Assembly (NCBI GenBank): GCA_030063045.1
Contig: JAQSEB010000034.1
Span: 620,001-684,000, forward strand
Origin: Pratylenchus scribneri
Taxonomy: Eukaryota; Nematoda; Chromadorea; Rhabditida; Pratylenchidae
DNA length: 64,000 nt
Direction of reading: 5' to 3'
Below are positions 23,458-34,122 of the stretch, in pieces (within the stretch, counting starts at the first letter, position 1; each line of letters begins with the position of its first letter). Under the pieces are notes generated by a model. That model was given only the letters and a program-made list of their open reading frames with translations. It did not search any database and was not told the DNA's origin. The position numbers and the translations under genes are program-made.

Positions 23458-26400
23458 TGTCCAAAAATAACAATAATGCTTCTTTTATTCGTGAATTTAC
23501 ACCACCGCCAATTCTTGAAAGGCAAGATTTATTCCCATGTGAGCCTTTTGAGCCTATGGAAGAATTGTTATCTCCGGATGCCCATGAAATACCTTTGGAA
23601 CCAATGAATGAACAAATTAATGTAAAAATGAATTGAGTAAATCTAATGAAAATTTTTTGTAGCAAATTGGGCAGGGAAAACGAACTAGCGCCAAAGTACG
23701 TCATGAAATTGTTTCAAATGATGGTGATTTGCTCGAAACTCATGGAATTCCCAAACTTGCGGCTAAAATGAATAAGAAGTTGGATAAGCATCAATTTGAT
23801 GGGCCTTTTTGGAAATGTTTGGATGCCGCGCAAGCAACAACGGGCAATTTTAAAGGTAAGTGAACATTGTCATGATCTTAAATCACGAATTGAAATTCTA
23901 TTTCTTTAAATTTAGCAAAATCAATACTTAGTTTGAATTTTAATAGAATTTTAATTCATTTTATTCATTTTCAAAACATGATTTAACAAATTTATCAGCA
24001 ATAATTATTATATATATTTTAATTTTTGAAATGTTTTCAGCATATAGGTTTATTGGCACTTTCGAGATGAATGAAATTCACAAAGCTCCTTATCCCGAAG
24101 GCGAATTAAAAAGATTATATCAAATCGTGCTTGACCATTCGAAAGCGGGAGCTAAGGAAATGTTAATCAGGCCAAATCACTACAACTTTAGTATTCATTC
24201 TCGATTGCTTGATTATGAAATATTCAATAATTTGCGACAAATCGACAACAACAGCACTCAGGAAATTCTCAACCGCTTTGAAAAGCATGATCAGAGCAAT
24301 ATGGCCAAAGGCAGAAATTCCGTGATTGTTGGCCCATTCCAAATTGATGTAATGGCGATAGAGACAAAGGGACCCTGAGCAGCAAAACGGGGATATCCGG
24401 GGGCAGGTGCCACAAAGAAAGTTCAAAGAATGAAGCCCATCGGATTTGATTTCAATCATGATGGCCTCTTTGAGATCAACAATCCGAATGATCCATATTG
24501 TTTGTTTCGTGCTGTCACCATGGTTATCGCTAGGCATACGATGCCTCAAAGAAGATTTAGCGAATTTCGGCGAGATGGAATCAAACAAATGGAGGCAGTA
24601 CATGATCTGATCAACACAATGGGCATATTTCCACAACATTTATTTTATGACGTTGAACAATATGGCCAACAGATACAGGAATATTGCAATATGAATTATC
24701 CTACGGCCAAATTTAAACTTTTTGCTTTCAAAAGTAGTGGAGACCGATTCAAGCATTTTTACCAGGCACAAGTTGAAGAGTGGATTCAGCCGTTGAGCGT
24801 TTTTTATTGGGAGGAAGACGGCCACTACGACGGAATCAAATCTTTAAGCTTACTCATGGATAACAAGTCCCATTACAAATATTGTTTTACAGTTTGCTTT
24901 ATATTCATTTTCATTTTAATTTTAATTTTAGTGTGAAAAGCAATACTCAAGTGGCGATAAAAAGCATAGAATGGCTTGCAAGTGAATTTTTGATGTTACT
25001 TTAGATTTATTCATTGATTTTAGATCAAAGTGCAAAAATTGTCTACGAGTTGGTCCACAGCATCCATGTCGTCCTGATGAAATTAACCCAAATTTTTCTC
25101 AATTTTGCGCCGGGTGTTCCAAGTAGGCTTTTGATAAAATAAATATATTTTCTTTTAGATTATTTAAATCTTGAATGTTATGAATGGCATTGGAAAAGTG
25201 ATGGCTGCCAGCAATCAAAAAAATGCAACGAATGCAATATTGTATATATGGTGGATGTAAGTTTACTATTTAAAATAAAAAATTACTAATTTGAAAATAT
25301 AGAAACAACCAAAAGAAGGTCATCGTTGCGGGCATTTTAGATGCCCAAAATGTTCCGGGTGGCATCAAAAACGTCATTGTTATATGCAACCCTATCAACC
25401 AAAAAAGCTGAAGGATAAACGGTTTTTCATTATTGTTTTTAAAATATTTATTTCTATTTATTTGAGGTATATTGCTTATGATACGGAAGCCAAAATCGAT
25501 TTTCAACCAGATCCAAACATTTCAAAATTTAAACATCAGGTCTCTTTTTTCTAAAATTAAATATTACTCTTGATTTTTAGGTTAATTATGTTTGGGCATC
25601 GGTATTTTGTACGAAATGTATTGCCAATGACACATGGGACAAACCATTGACTGAGCCATGCACAATCTGCGGAATACATCGGACCTTTGCTTTTGCCCCG
25701 TTTGAATTTGAAGGAACCGAAGTTGATGAATTCACCCTTTGTGATGATCCAATGGCAGCATTCACGGACTGGGTAATACATTTTGAGCAAAGGCAATTGG
25801 AAAGATGTGGAGACGGGGATGAAGATTTGGAAGATGCGATGGAAGGAGAAGACGAACCAGACGTTGAATTTTTAATCGGCGGTGGAGAAGAGGATGATAA
25901 TTGGATTCAAAATGCTTTGACGGCAAAAGATGGAGACAATCCCACAAAAAAACGGAAAAATAAAACACAAACTTTGGTCTATGCGCATGCAGGTAAGTTT
26001 AATATATAAATCAGAAATAATTTACATTTTAGGCTCAAAATATGACAATATATTCGCTTTTGGGGAAATATTAAAAAAAGAGAGAATAATTCCGAAATTA
26101 GTGAGGAATGGGAATCGCCTTTACAATATGAAAGTTGCGGGAAAAGGCTTGACACCCACTTCATTTCGGGATTCGTATGATACAAAATAATTTTTATAAA
26201 TAGCATTTTTAAGTTTTCTTATTATCCCAATTCGCCTGGCCAATTTTGTGAAAACATTCGGGTTCGACATGGAAACAAAAAAATTTTTTCCATACCATTT
26301 TAACATTGATGAGAACTATGATATTACATTGGATGGTTTGCCCGATATACAATATTATGGACCTGGAAGCATGATGCCAGCCGAAAGAGCTGAATTAGAA

Positions 26401-29022
26401 GAGTGGTATGCCATTAATAAGGACAAAATTAAATTCAACTTGAACGACCAAATAGCTGCATATTGTTCTCATGGTTATTATCAATTTTTAATTATAAATT
26501 TGATCTATTTAGATGTCAAATTACTCGCCACTGGTTTGGTACATATGATAAAATTATTTGAGAAGGTCACAACTCTGGATATAACCGATTCAATCACAAT
26601 AGCCAGTGCTTGCATGCGCTTTTTCCGCCTCCATTTAAATCCAGACCATTTGGCTATCACACCCCATATGGTAAGAGAGCAAAAATTTGTTAAATCATTT
26701 ATTTAGGGCTATGAAAAACATGGAAGTCAAAGCATTTTGGGTCGTAAATTTTTAAAATGGTATGAGAGATGGAAAAATGTTTATGTCCGGTGTGCCGAGT
26801 CTCCTGAAAAGGAGCTCCGTAATGGCAATTTCTTATTGGATGGATATGTGGAAAGGCCAGGGGAGGAAAAGAATTTAGCGATTGAAGTGAATGGGTAGGT
26901 ATTTGAGATATTCTTTTTGATAATCCTTTGAAGTTGTTACTGGCATGGGTGCGAGCGCTGTTATCCTGATCCAGACACGATCATTGCAGGTGGATTTCCG
27001 GCGTCAACAGTGAGAGAAAGAAATGCCGAACGACTGGTTGAACTGGAGAAAAAATTTGAAGTCGAGGTTTATTGGGAATGTGAGATAAATGCCATGCTAG
27101 AAAATGAGGAAAATGTCATCCAATCTGTTGGGAATAATGGGCAATTGGAGACAATCAACATGCGCTCATTTTTTGACAATATTCCCGATTCGGGTCTAAT
27201 TGATCTTCATGATGCATTTTTTGGGTAATATATCATAAATAAATTAAATATATAAAATTAAGTGGGAGAACGGGTCCTGAATGCATGCTCTCGACAACAG
27301 ACCGGAATCCTAAAAAAGTGATAAAATACAAAGATTTCAAATCACTTTACCCGTCCAGGTAAATTTTTTATTTTTTCTCATTTTTCAAAAAATTATAAAG
27401 AATGTGGAAGACCGATTATCCAGTTGGACATCCTGAACTTGTGGTTATTGATGGCCCAGTTGATTGGCGAAAGCCGGAAGATATTTGTGATCCCGAGACC
27501 GGGAATCGGATTATGGGGGTAAATATAGAACTTTTTGATAAAATTCTCATGTATTTAGATTGTAAAATGCTTTGTTGTTCCGCCAAGACATCTCGAAGGA
27601 GACATTCCTGTACTCCCAAGCCGTGTTGACAATTATTTAATGTTTTCTGCTTGCAAAACATGCGCAAAAGAATTGAGAGGATGTGGGAAAAAAACGGATT
27701 ATCAATGCCCTCATTTTACTGATGAAGAGCGCGGGGATTCCGTAACAATACCAACATTGGAACTGGAGATGGCTTTAGAGGTAAAATTGATTAATTAGCA
27801 ATATTCGATAATTCAAGGCGGGATATCGAGTAACGAGAGTTTATCGTGCATATAATTGGCTTTACATGAACGATTGGGATCAATATCTATTCCGTGATTA
27901 TTTGGAAAAATTCATGAAGTTGAAATACGAGTCTGAAGGATGGCCGGCCCATTGTCGCGAAGATGGAATTAGTCAAGAAATTTTGGAGCAAAGAAAAAAG
28001 GCTTATTTGGATGAAGCCTGGGATCATTATTATATTCGACTTGATCCTGACAATATTGCCTTCAATCCAGGCCTTCGTTTCATTGCCAAAATTTGTCTAA
28101 ACTCGCTTTGGGGGAGGTAATTTTCCGGGAAAAATCATAAATAAGAATTTAGATTTGCACTTCGTAATCGATTAAGCATCAGTGTAATTGTGGACAATCA
28201 TGTCGATTTATGTAAATATTTGGACGATGATAAATTGGAGGTGCATATCAGGGAGCAATTGGATGACAAAAATTGGTTGATTTGTTACAAACGGAAGGAT
28301 GAACATGTGCTCGAACATGATTCGAGCAACCTAGTCATCGCCCTTTGGACCACCTCCGCAGCGAGGATACACCTTTTGAAACATCTTTATCAAGTGAAAA
28401 AAGATCGAAAGGATACGGAAATCCTTTATATGGTAAAATGATCAGAAATAAGTTTATAAAGTTACTTTCAGGATACTGATTCAATTCTGTATAGTTATAT
28501 TGATAAATGGGGTGATCCATTACCAAATGGAAATCAGATGGGGGATTTGGTGGATGAATACCCAAATCATTTGATCAAAGAATTTCTTTGCAGTCAGTTT
28601 TAAATTTTCATTATATTTGATTATTCAATAATTGATTAGCTGCGCCAAAAGCCTATGCAATGCGGATGGAAAACAAAGAGACCGGAGAGGAAGAATATGT
28701 ATGGCGGTTGAAAGGCATTCCTCTCACAGTGGATAATAAGGAAAAAATGGGCTATGATGATTACAAAGAAATGATCAGAAAATTCAATGGCGATGAACCC
28801 GAGAAAGCTGAAGAAATATTCCATTTGACAAAAAATTTTCGAATTGAGAAGAAAGGGGCAAAAGGGATAGTAACTGCCCCCATGAACAAAAGATTAAGAC
28901 CTGTGATTAATAAAGGGGTATTGGTCGATGAATATAAAATTGTCCCTTATGGCTGGTCCAATCCATATTGGTGTGCCACAAATAACCCCTATGATTGTAC
29001 ATGTAAACATAATTTAAATTGA
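23458..29022 (+). CDS. polB: Protein-primed family B DNA polymerase (pPolB) with one in-frame TGA
   Basis: Replicates the element using a protein primer. Many exons with small introns (e.g. 23458-23621, 23663-23855, 24041 onward). Order: N-terminal region; a cysteine/histidine-rich zinc-binding segment (about 24.9-25.4 kb, with CKNCLRVG, CAGC, CNEC, CPKC); exonuclease domain with ExoI YDTEA (25.47 kb) and an acidic insertion; palm motif A DFKSLYPS (27.33 kb); motif B KICLNSLWGR (28.09 kb); motif C YMDTDS (28.44-28.48 kb, across an intron); and the KAYAM thumb-region motif (28.65 kb). All catalytic aspartates are present. A single TGA at 24376-24378 interrupts an otherwise open exon well upstream of the catalytic domains, with no splice donor nearby to remove it. 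It may be a nonsense mutation or a read-through site. Convergent with the integrase gene. Confidence 0.93.
24376..24378 (+). other. In-frame TGA inside the polymerase gene
   Basis: The exon reads through GAGACAAAGGGACCC, then TGA, then GCAGCAAAACGG in the same frame, and coding continues for more than 150 codons. No GT donor precedes it in this stretch. It lies in the N-terminal part of the protein. Confidence 0.85.
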
Positions 29023-29084
29023 ATAAATTTTGTACAATATCATTTTATTTAATTCATAATATTCGGAGTCATAGAATTCGCTGA

Positions 29085-29510
29085 TATATAGGTATTTTGT
29101 TTTAATATCTGTGATGGATTCCTTCTCTCTTTACTTCATTCATTTTTGGAACTGTTCCAAATTTATAAGAATATTTACCCAAGATGACGGTTCGTCCTGG
29201 CGATAAAAATAAATTTCAAAAATTTATAAACGAATATGTAGGCGTTTTGTTCTAACGTCTGCAATGGATTTTCTCCACCTTAACTACATTCATTTTGGAA
29301 CAGTTCCAATTTATAAGACTATTTATCCCAAAATGACGGATTGTCCTAGCGCCAAAAATTAATTTTAAATTTATTTAACGCGTGTAGAGGAGTTTTGTAT
29401 TAATGTCTGCGATGTATTCTCTCTCTCTCTACTTCATTCATTATTGGAACAGTTCCAATTTTATAAGACTATTTATCCTAAAATGACGGATTGTCCTAGC
29501 GCAAAAAAAT
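29085..29510. repeat. Three direct repeats (~147-bp period) with TTGGAACAGTTCCAA dyads
   Basis: Between the convergent polymerase and integrase stop codons lie three copies (about 29091-29214, 29238-29354, 29384-29509). Each has TTTTGTT(T)TAATRTCTG, TACTTCATTCATT, a perfect dyad (29146-29160, 29295-29309, 29444-29458), then TTATAAGACTATTTATCC, ATGACGG and a GCGCCAAAAATT-like end. A fourth, inverted copy lies at 39725-39862. Function unknown; conservation of the dyad suggests protein binding or RNA hairpin formation. Confidence 0.85.
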
Positions 29511-29542
29511 ATTTTAAAAAACATAATTAAAATTGAAAAAAT

Positions 29543-30680
29543 TTATACAATTTCATTTTCTTTAATCCAATAATTATTAGGATAATCTATGAATTTAACT
29601 AATAATTCTTTACTTCCATCTTTGTTCTTTCTTTTCTTTAATACTTTTTCAATCCTATAACTTGTCTTATCATCAATTTTTGTCTTGACCAACTCTGGCT
29701 TATAAAATCGTCCTTTTACTTTTTCCCCTGAGTGACTTTTTAATTCATAATATTCCGGGTCCGTAGAATGGGGCTGGTCTACAGTATATATATGATCGGA
29801 ACGTGCGGGAAAATAGCCTTTATCGAAAATCTGCTTAGGCTTTGTAATCCTGACTGCATCTCCTTTTTGAAGTTTGGTTGTTGTTTTCAATTTATCTTTG
29901 TCGCCATAAACTTTTTGCCAAATAGTCGGCCAATTCTTCTCATTAATTGACGATGGCTTTACCCCTGTCGACCGGGAAACAGAATTATTTATTGCTTTGA
30001 GAAAATCGGGTAAAGGAGTAACCCAATCCGTTGTATTCTTTTCAGAAAAATACTTGTAAATTCTATAAAGTAAAAATGAATTATTAAATAATATTAACCT
30101 CGATTTAATTGTCCTCAAAGCACGTTCGGCTACACTAGCCTTAATTTTACTATCCTTTGCCGCATATTTCTCAATTCGATATTCTTCAAAAAATTTTTTC
30201 ATTTCCTTTGATTCAAATTCTAATCCCCTATCAGTATAGATGGACTTTGGGGGAAAAGGCATTTGTTTGAAAACCTCCTCAAAGGCTTTTTTCATGTCCG
30301 TCGCCATCTTGCTTTTAGTCGGTGCAGCGAACATTTGTCTGGACAGCACACATACGCCCAATAACAAATAACGCATTCCTTTATTTGTTTCGCGCAATGC
30401 TTGAAAGTCTCCCAAATCGAATTGTACATCTAAAACATTCTTTCTGAAATTTCTTAGATTTATTACCTGTCAAATATCCTGTAGGGATCGTTCTTGCCCG
30501 AGGAAATCTTTTTCTTGCTTGTTTAAATAGAGTAAAAGTTCGATTGGCTTCAGCGAAATCCAAAATTTGTCTCCTTGGAATTTGTGGATATTTCTCTTTT
30601 ATCGCTTTAATGAGGGCCTCAAGACTGCTGTAGGAGCCTGGGTTTTTTGGGTCAGTATACACTTTATTTATTTTTTCCAT
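29543..30680 (-). CDS. int: Maverick integrase, retroviral DDE type, with chromodomain
   Basis: Inserts the element into host DNA. Exons 30680-30468 (ending at the donor AG/GTAATA), 30429-30099 and 30062-29543; introns of 37 and 36 bp, the second able to be read through in frame. The N-terminal part is helical and basic. The catalytic core shows the first aspartate in QFDLGDF, the second in SIYTDRGLEF, and the glutamate in SVAERALRTIKS, i.e. the DDE triad with roughly 35-residue spacing. The C terminus has an SH3-like region and then a chromodomain (YRIEKVLKKR ... LLVKFIDYP ... WIKENEI), which may target chromatin marks. It is the last gene of the minus cluster; its ATG overlaps the 3' end of the upstream frame by about 12 bp. 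Intact. Confidence 0.93.
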
Positions 30681-31252
30681 TTGACCGGCCGGAATAAATT
30701 TGGTTTTCCTTTTCCTGTCTGATGATAGAAATCGTGTAATAATTCTCTAGCTTCTGGATCAGCCATAAGATTCTTCTTCAAATAAGTCATCCCAGAAGGA
30801 GATGGAGCATTTACCATTGTAGGGCGTATCAATCTTTTCACAGCCCAAGTTAAATCAGAGTTATTCACCGGCTTTCCAGTTTGAGGATTTAAAATTTTTC
30901 CTTTTGATACCCCGAATTTTTGTGGGCTTTTTTCTATCATGCTCAATAATTTTTCGACTTTTATCTCGTCGGCTTGTCTTTTCGCTTCAGAAGCTACGCG
31001 GGCCCCTCTTATTTTTGGTGTAACGGGTGATTGCTTTTTCCTTGGTGTCGGAGTACGTTCATCGTCAAAAGATGAATAGCTAGCCCCATTAGATGTGCCC
31101 GTTCGAGACTCTGCTGAACTCTTTGCAGTTTTGTAATTATTTTCCTCGGGTTCAGAAAATCGAACACTCGGTTCCGATTGTTTTATATCGACACTTTCCA
31201 AATCACCCTCATCATTTACATGGCTCTTTTGGCGTATTTCCAGCTTTTAGGA
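30668..31252 (-). CDS. Maverick virion-type protein, C-terminal part, without its own ATG
   Basis: The frame opens after a stop near 31253 and runs to a TGA/TAA at 30668, but has no ATG near its beginning. It overlaps the 3' end of the preceding frame, which is in a different phase. Content: acidic-polar start (SVDIKQSEPSVRFSEPEEN), Ser/Thr-rich part, basic PTPRKKQSPVTPKIRGAR, then an ordered region (GKPVNNSDLTWAVKRLIRP). In related elements a single protein has a short N-terminal domain like that of the preceding frame followed by such a segment, so the two are probably one gene joined by +1 frameshifting or separated by an indel. No short intron fits the overlap. Confidence 0.6.
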
Positions 31253-31523
31253 TTCTTATATTCCTAGGATCATTACTCAATTGAACTTTTATCGGTTTAT
31301 CCTTTGTCTCTTTTCTTGCCCTAAGATACCGCCGTAGTTGTTGGTTATAAAGAACATTTTTTATGGATAGATTTTTCCTTTTCCTTCCTTTCACTTTCTT
31401 TAATTGCGTCTTTTCATATTCTAATGGGCCATGTTCAGGGAGATCATCTGTCTTTATTTCTTCTTTATTTGTCCTCAAACCTTTGTAAAGGTCCATTGGT
31501 AGAAGTATTAATTTTTTAGCCAT
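31212..31523 (-). CDS. Maverick virion-type protein, N-terminal part
   Basis: 103 codons from an ATG that overlaps the stop of the upstream gene (ATGGCTAA). Starts MAKKLILLPMDLYKGL, a start typical of an uncharacterised Maverick/adintovirus protein family whose members are usually two to four times longer. Followed by the out-of-phase frame 31252-30668, which likely holds the rest of the same protein. Confidence 0.65.
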   Translation of the reverse strand: MAKKLILLPMDLYKGLRTNKEEIKTDDLPEHGPLEYEKTQLKKVKGRKRKNLSIKNVLYNQQLRRYLRARKETKDKPIKVQLSNDPRNIRILKAGNTPKEPCK

Positions 31524-31899
31524 TTCCCGTAATTTTTGTAATTAAATGGTGGGCTGCTTCAACAAGTATAGGTGCTAACAATGCGCCTATAACCGCTTGA
31601 CCTCCTTGCTGGTTTGAATATATTTTTCTGGCTCCTTTTTCACTTCTTGCTCTGGCAATTTTTCGAATATAATTGGCAAAGGGTAATAATTTTTGACGTT
31701 GTTTTTGTGTCAATTTAAATTGTCCACTCAATATATTAGAGCTAATCTCTGTCAATGATAAAAGCTCATCCGAATTCGCATTATTGATTATTGCCTTCCA
31801 TTTTTTAGTTGAGTGGGTCTTGGCTATTTTCTTTAAGAAATTAAAGTTTTTTATTATTCTCTCTCCAACATTTTGCCGTTCCTTCTTTCTTCTACCCAT
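31516..31899 (-). CDS. Small basic Maverick protein with hydrophobic glycine-rich tail
   Basis: 127 residues. Lysine/arginine-rich (MGRRKKERQN at the start), mostly helical, with a tail containing QQGGQAVIGALLAPILVEA. Small basic proteins ending in a GG-hydrophobic segment recur in Mavericks and adintoviruses and have been compared with adenoviral core or membrane-active proteins; the role is not established. Its ATG lies inside the last codons of the ATPase gene (ATGGGTAG, stop 31894-31892), and its own stop overlaps the next ATG, indicating translation from a shared or closely packed transcript. Intact. Confidence 0.7.
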   Translation of the reverse strand: MGRRKKERQNVGERIIKNFNFLKKIAKTHSTKKWKAIINNANSDELLSLTEISSNILSGQFKLTQKQRQKLLPFANYIRKIARARSEKGARKIYSNQQGGQAVIGALLAPILVEAAHHLITKITGNG

Positions 31900-32673
31900 T
31901 TTTTGGGGTGAAAACTATTTGCTCTTCCTCGGGAAAAATATTTGTTCTTAGTCGAATTAAATTATTTGATGCTGCGTGCAAATTAACTTTAAATATAAAT
32001 TTTAGTTGATAATAATTTTAAAAAAAAAACCTAATAAATAACCGTAGGGCTCGGCACAAGCTTGTTTATATGCGTCTAAAAAATAGGAACTTTCTTTTGG
32101 AAAAAGTTGATGCGCCAAATTTCTAATGCTCAGCATATCATTCTAAAATCAAATTTAAATATAAATATATATATATATATATATTATACAGGAGCTCTCG
32201 TCAAAAAAATATATTGCGCATTTGTTCTAGGGACTCTCATTGCTTTGTCGAATAAATTTTGACTAAGAAAAATCACAGTAAAATTATTATGATGTGATTT
32301 TTTTGTGAATAAATCAGCCAATCTTTTTGGCTCTATTTCTCCCATCATATCGTCAAGCACAAGTACAAACGGTTTTAATACTTGATTTAACTCATCATCA
32401 CTAGGGATTCCCGCACGAACAATTACACCATCTCTTTCTAAACCGGGAATAAGTTCGGAAAATTCACCATAGCACCATACTAATAAATCAAATAAATTAA
32501 TAGAAAAAAATGAAATTACCTATAGACTCTGGTTTAGGATGGAATAAATTTGAAGTATTCTTTAAAATTCTTAACACCAACTGGGTTTTACCCGAATTAG
32601 ATGGCCCAGAGATAATTATTCCACTAGGAATCAGTAATTTTAATTCATTTTCAGATAAAGAAGGGTATTCCAT
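31892..32673 (-). CDS. atp: Genome-packaging ATPase, FtsK/HerA (A32-like)
   Basis: Powers DNA packaging into the capsid. Starts at 32673 and ends at 31892, with small introns (one after GAG TCT ATA G near 32520, one containing a TA repeat near 32160, one near 32000). Walker A is GPSNSGKTQ about 20 residues from the start; Walker B is FVLVLDD; a downstream sensor-like FLSQN follows. Length about 225 residues, typical of Maverick ATPases. Neighbours: about 30 bp after the small gene 32707-33110 and overlapping the start of the basic protein gene downstream. Intact. Confidence 0.9.
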
Positions 32674-32706
32674 TTTAAAAAAATTTATCTAAAATAAGAA
32701 ATAAAA

Positions 32707-33110
32707 TTAAACATTTGGTTGGGGTATAATTTCTGGCTGATCTTTTCCTCCTTCTTCTTGCTTTTCATCAATTCTTTTCAATGGTAAATTGAAGACTTTA
32801 TTTCGCGCACTAATGCGCATCCATTGGCTCCCATCAATTTCGCGCACTTGATCGAATGGTAAAAATCGTTCGCCCCCCTTGAGTCTTGTGGAAAAAACGG
32901 AGACACCGGTTGGTTGAATCACATAATCCACCTCTACTGTTCCGCTTTTGCATCGAGAACACCGTCCAGGGAGATCCCATGGAATAAAACGTGGGGTCAA
33001 AAGACGGGAACGGCTGAAAATTAAGATAAATTCGCATTTTCACTGTGTAACCTGTAAACAGTAATGCCTGTAGTGTTTACAGAAAATTCAATTTCTGGGG
33101 AACTTGCCAT
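32707..33110 (-). CDS. Orphan Maverick protein with a CxxC motif (two exons)
   Basis: ATG at 33110 lies within the last codons of the PAZ-like gene (overlap about 23 bp). A short intron (about 33002-33052, GTTACA to TTTTCAG) joins the two exons; total about 121 residues. It has one CSRCK pair, a beta-rich middle (VDYVIQPTGVSVFSTRLKGG) and an acidic, glutamine-rich tail. No family recognised. Being locked between the PAZ-like gene and the ATPase suggests co-expression with both. Confidence 0.65.
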
Positions 33111-33653
33111 TTTCCGTCGATTCAGGTGGCCAGAGATAATTTTTGAAATTTAAATATTCGGCGTAATCCTTTTCTGGTCTACTTTTTTCCTTGATTTCTT
33201 CCTCTTCTTCTTCAATTCCAAGCAATTCTAAATATAGAAAATATATTTATTTATTTGAGTTTAAGAACCTATTGGATAATATTTGCTGTGTCCTTTATTA
33301 TGGTATTCCACAACACACTTTAATTTGGGGTAAAGTAATCTAATTCGGTATTTGACGTAATAATATTGAATTATTTTTACGTCTAAAAAAGAAAATTAAT
33401 TAAATATTTATTATTTATTACCAAGAAAGCCTTCAAAAGCATATAATTCGGCGGCAGACTTTAAAGTTATTCCTCCAAATTTCACTTCTTTCTTTTCTCC
33501 TTGTTTGTCACAATATGTGGTGAACAATTTTTTCCCTTTCAGATATTCTTCCACGGAATTTTTCGTGATCGGGTTATTCAAAAATTCTTGAAGATGTTTT
33601 GGCTCACAGTAAAGCAATTTAGAGAGAGCAACAGTCAAAGGTGTAAGTACCAT
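33088..33653 (-). CDS. Stand-alone PAZ-like domain protein of the Maverick
   Basis: Three exons (33653-33420, about 33381-33269, about 33226-33088) joined by introns of about 38 and 42 bp give about 160 residues. After a helical N terminus (MVLTPLTVALSKLLYCEP), the segment from KKLFTTYC through VKFGGITLKSAAELY, VKIIQYYYVKYRIRLLYPKL and KCVV to SKYYPIELLGIE follows the PAZ pattern of Argonaute and Dicer proteins: V-x-x-YF-x-x-x-Y-x-x-x-L-x-YP-x-L-x-C, then YYP-x-E. PAZ domains bind the 3' ends of small RNAs. No PIWI, MID or RNase III part follows; the rest is an acidic tail (EEEEEE) and a short C terminus. First gene of the minus cluster, next to a divergent promoter. A small-RNA sequestering, anti-silencing role is inference. 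Assignment is by pattern only. Confidence 0.7.
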
Positions 33654-34122
33654 TTTTATTTGGTTTTTAGAATAAATGGAGTATGGTAATGGTTGGAATA
33701 AAGTAAAGTTTTCCTACCGTAGGCGTCCTTTATGGGTCTCTGACCTAATCGATAATTTATTTTCTCTAGTTATTATGGAAAAATTATGCCTAGTTTTAAA
33801 ATTTTTTCGCTGTGTATGGTAGTGGTTAGAATAAGACGCAGTCTTCCTACTGTAAGCGTCCTTTTGGCTCTCTAACCTAATCGATAATTTATTTTCCCTT
33901 GCCATTGTGGAAAAATGATGACAATTTTTTTTGGCGCCAAAATAATCGCGTCCCTTTTTCAACCAATCGCAGCCCAAGACACAGTATGCTTCTCGCTAAA
34001 GTTTCGAACCATAGACCTCCAATAATTTAGAATCTAGAGCAAAAACAATGGACTAAATTTTTTCAATATATTTTGGTTTATTGTTCCATTTAATTCAGAT
34101 ATCTCATTAAATTAAAATAAAA
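33654..34122. promoter_or_regulatory. Divergent intergenic region with tandem repeat and E2F-like palindrome
   Basis: Separates the two divergent Maverick gene clusters. It contains two direct copies of a block of about 118 bp (about 33680-33795 and 33815-33920), each with GGCGTCCTTT or AGCGTCCTTT, CCTAATCGATAATTTATTTT and TGGAAAAAT, followed by the perfect palindrome TTTTTGGCGCCAAAA at 33928-33942, which contains two face-to-face E2F-type sites. Its position and symmetry suit a bidirectional promoter or an origin-like element; this is inference. Confidence 0.6.

Noticed and set aside
26150..26235. Frame break in the polymerase exonuclease region
   Set aside because: Donor TC/GTATGA with acceptor TTTTTAAG joins the flanking exons in phase.
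33990..34065. tRNA gene suggested by GGTTCGAAACT on the minus strand
   Set aside because: No acceptable A box or stems; a chance match in the promoter region.
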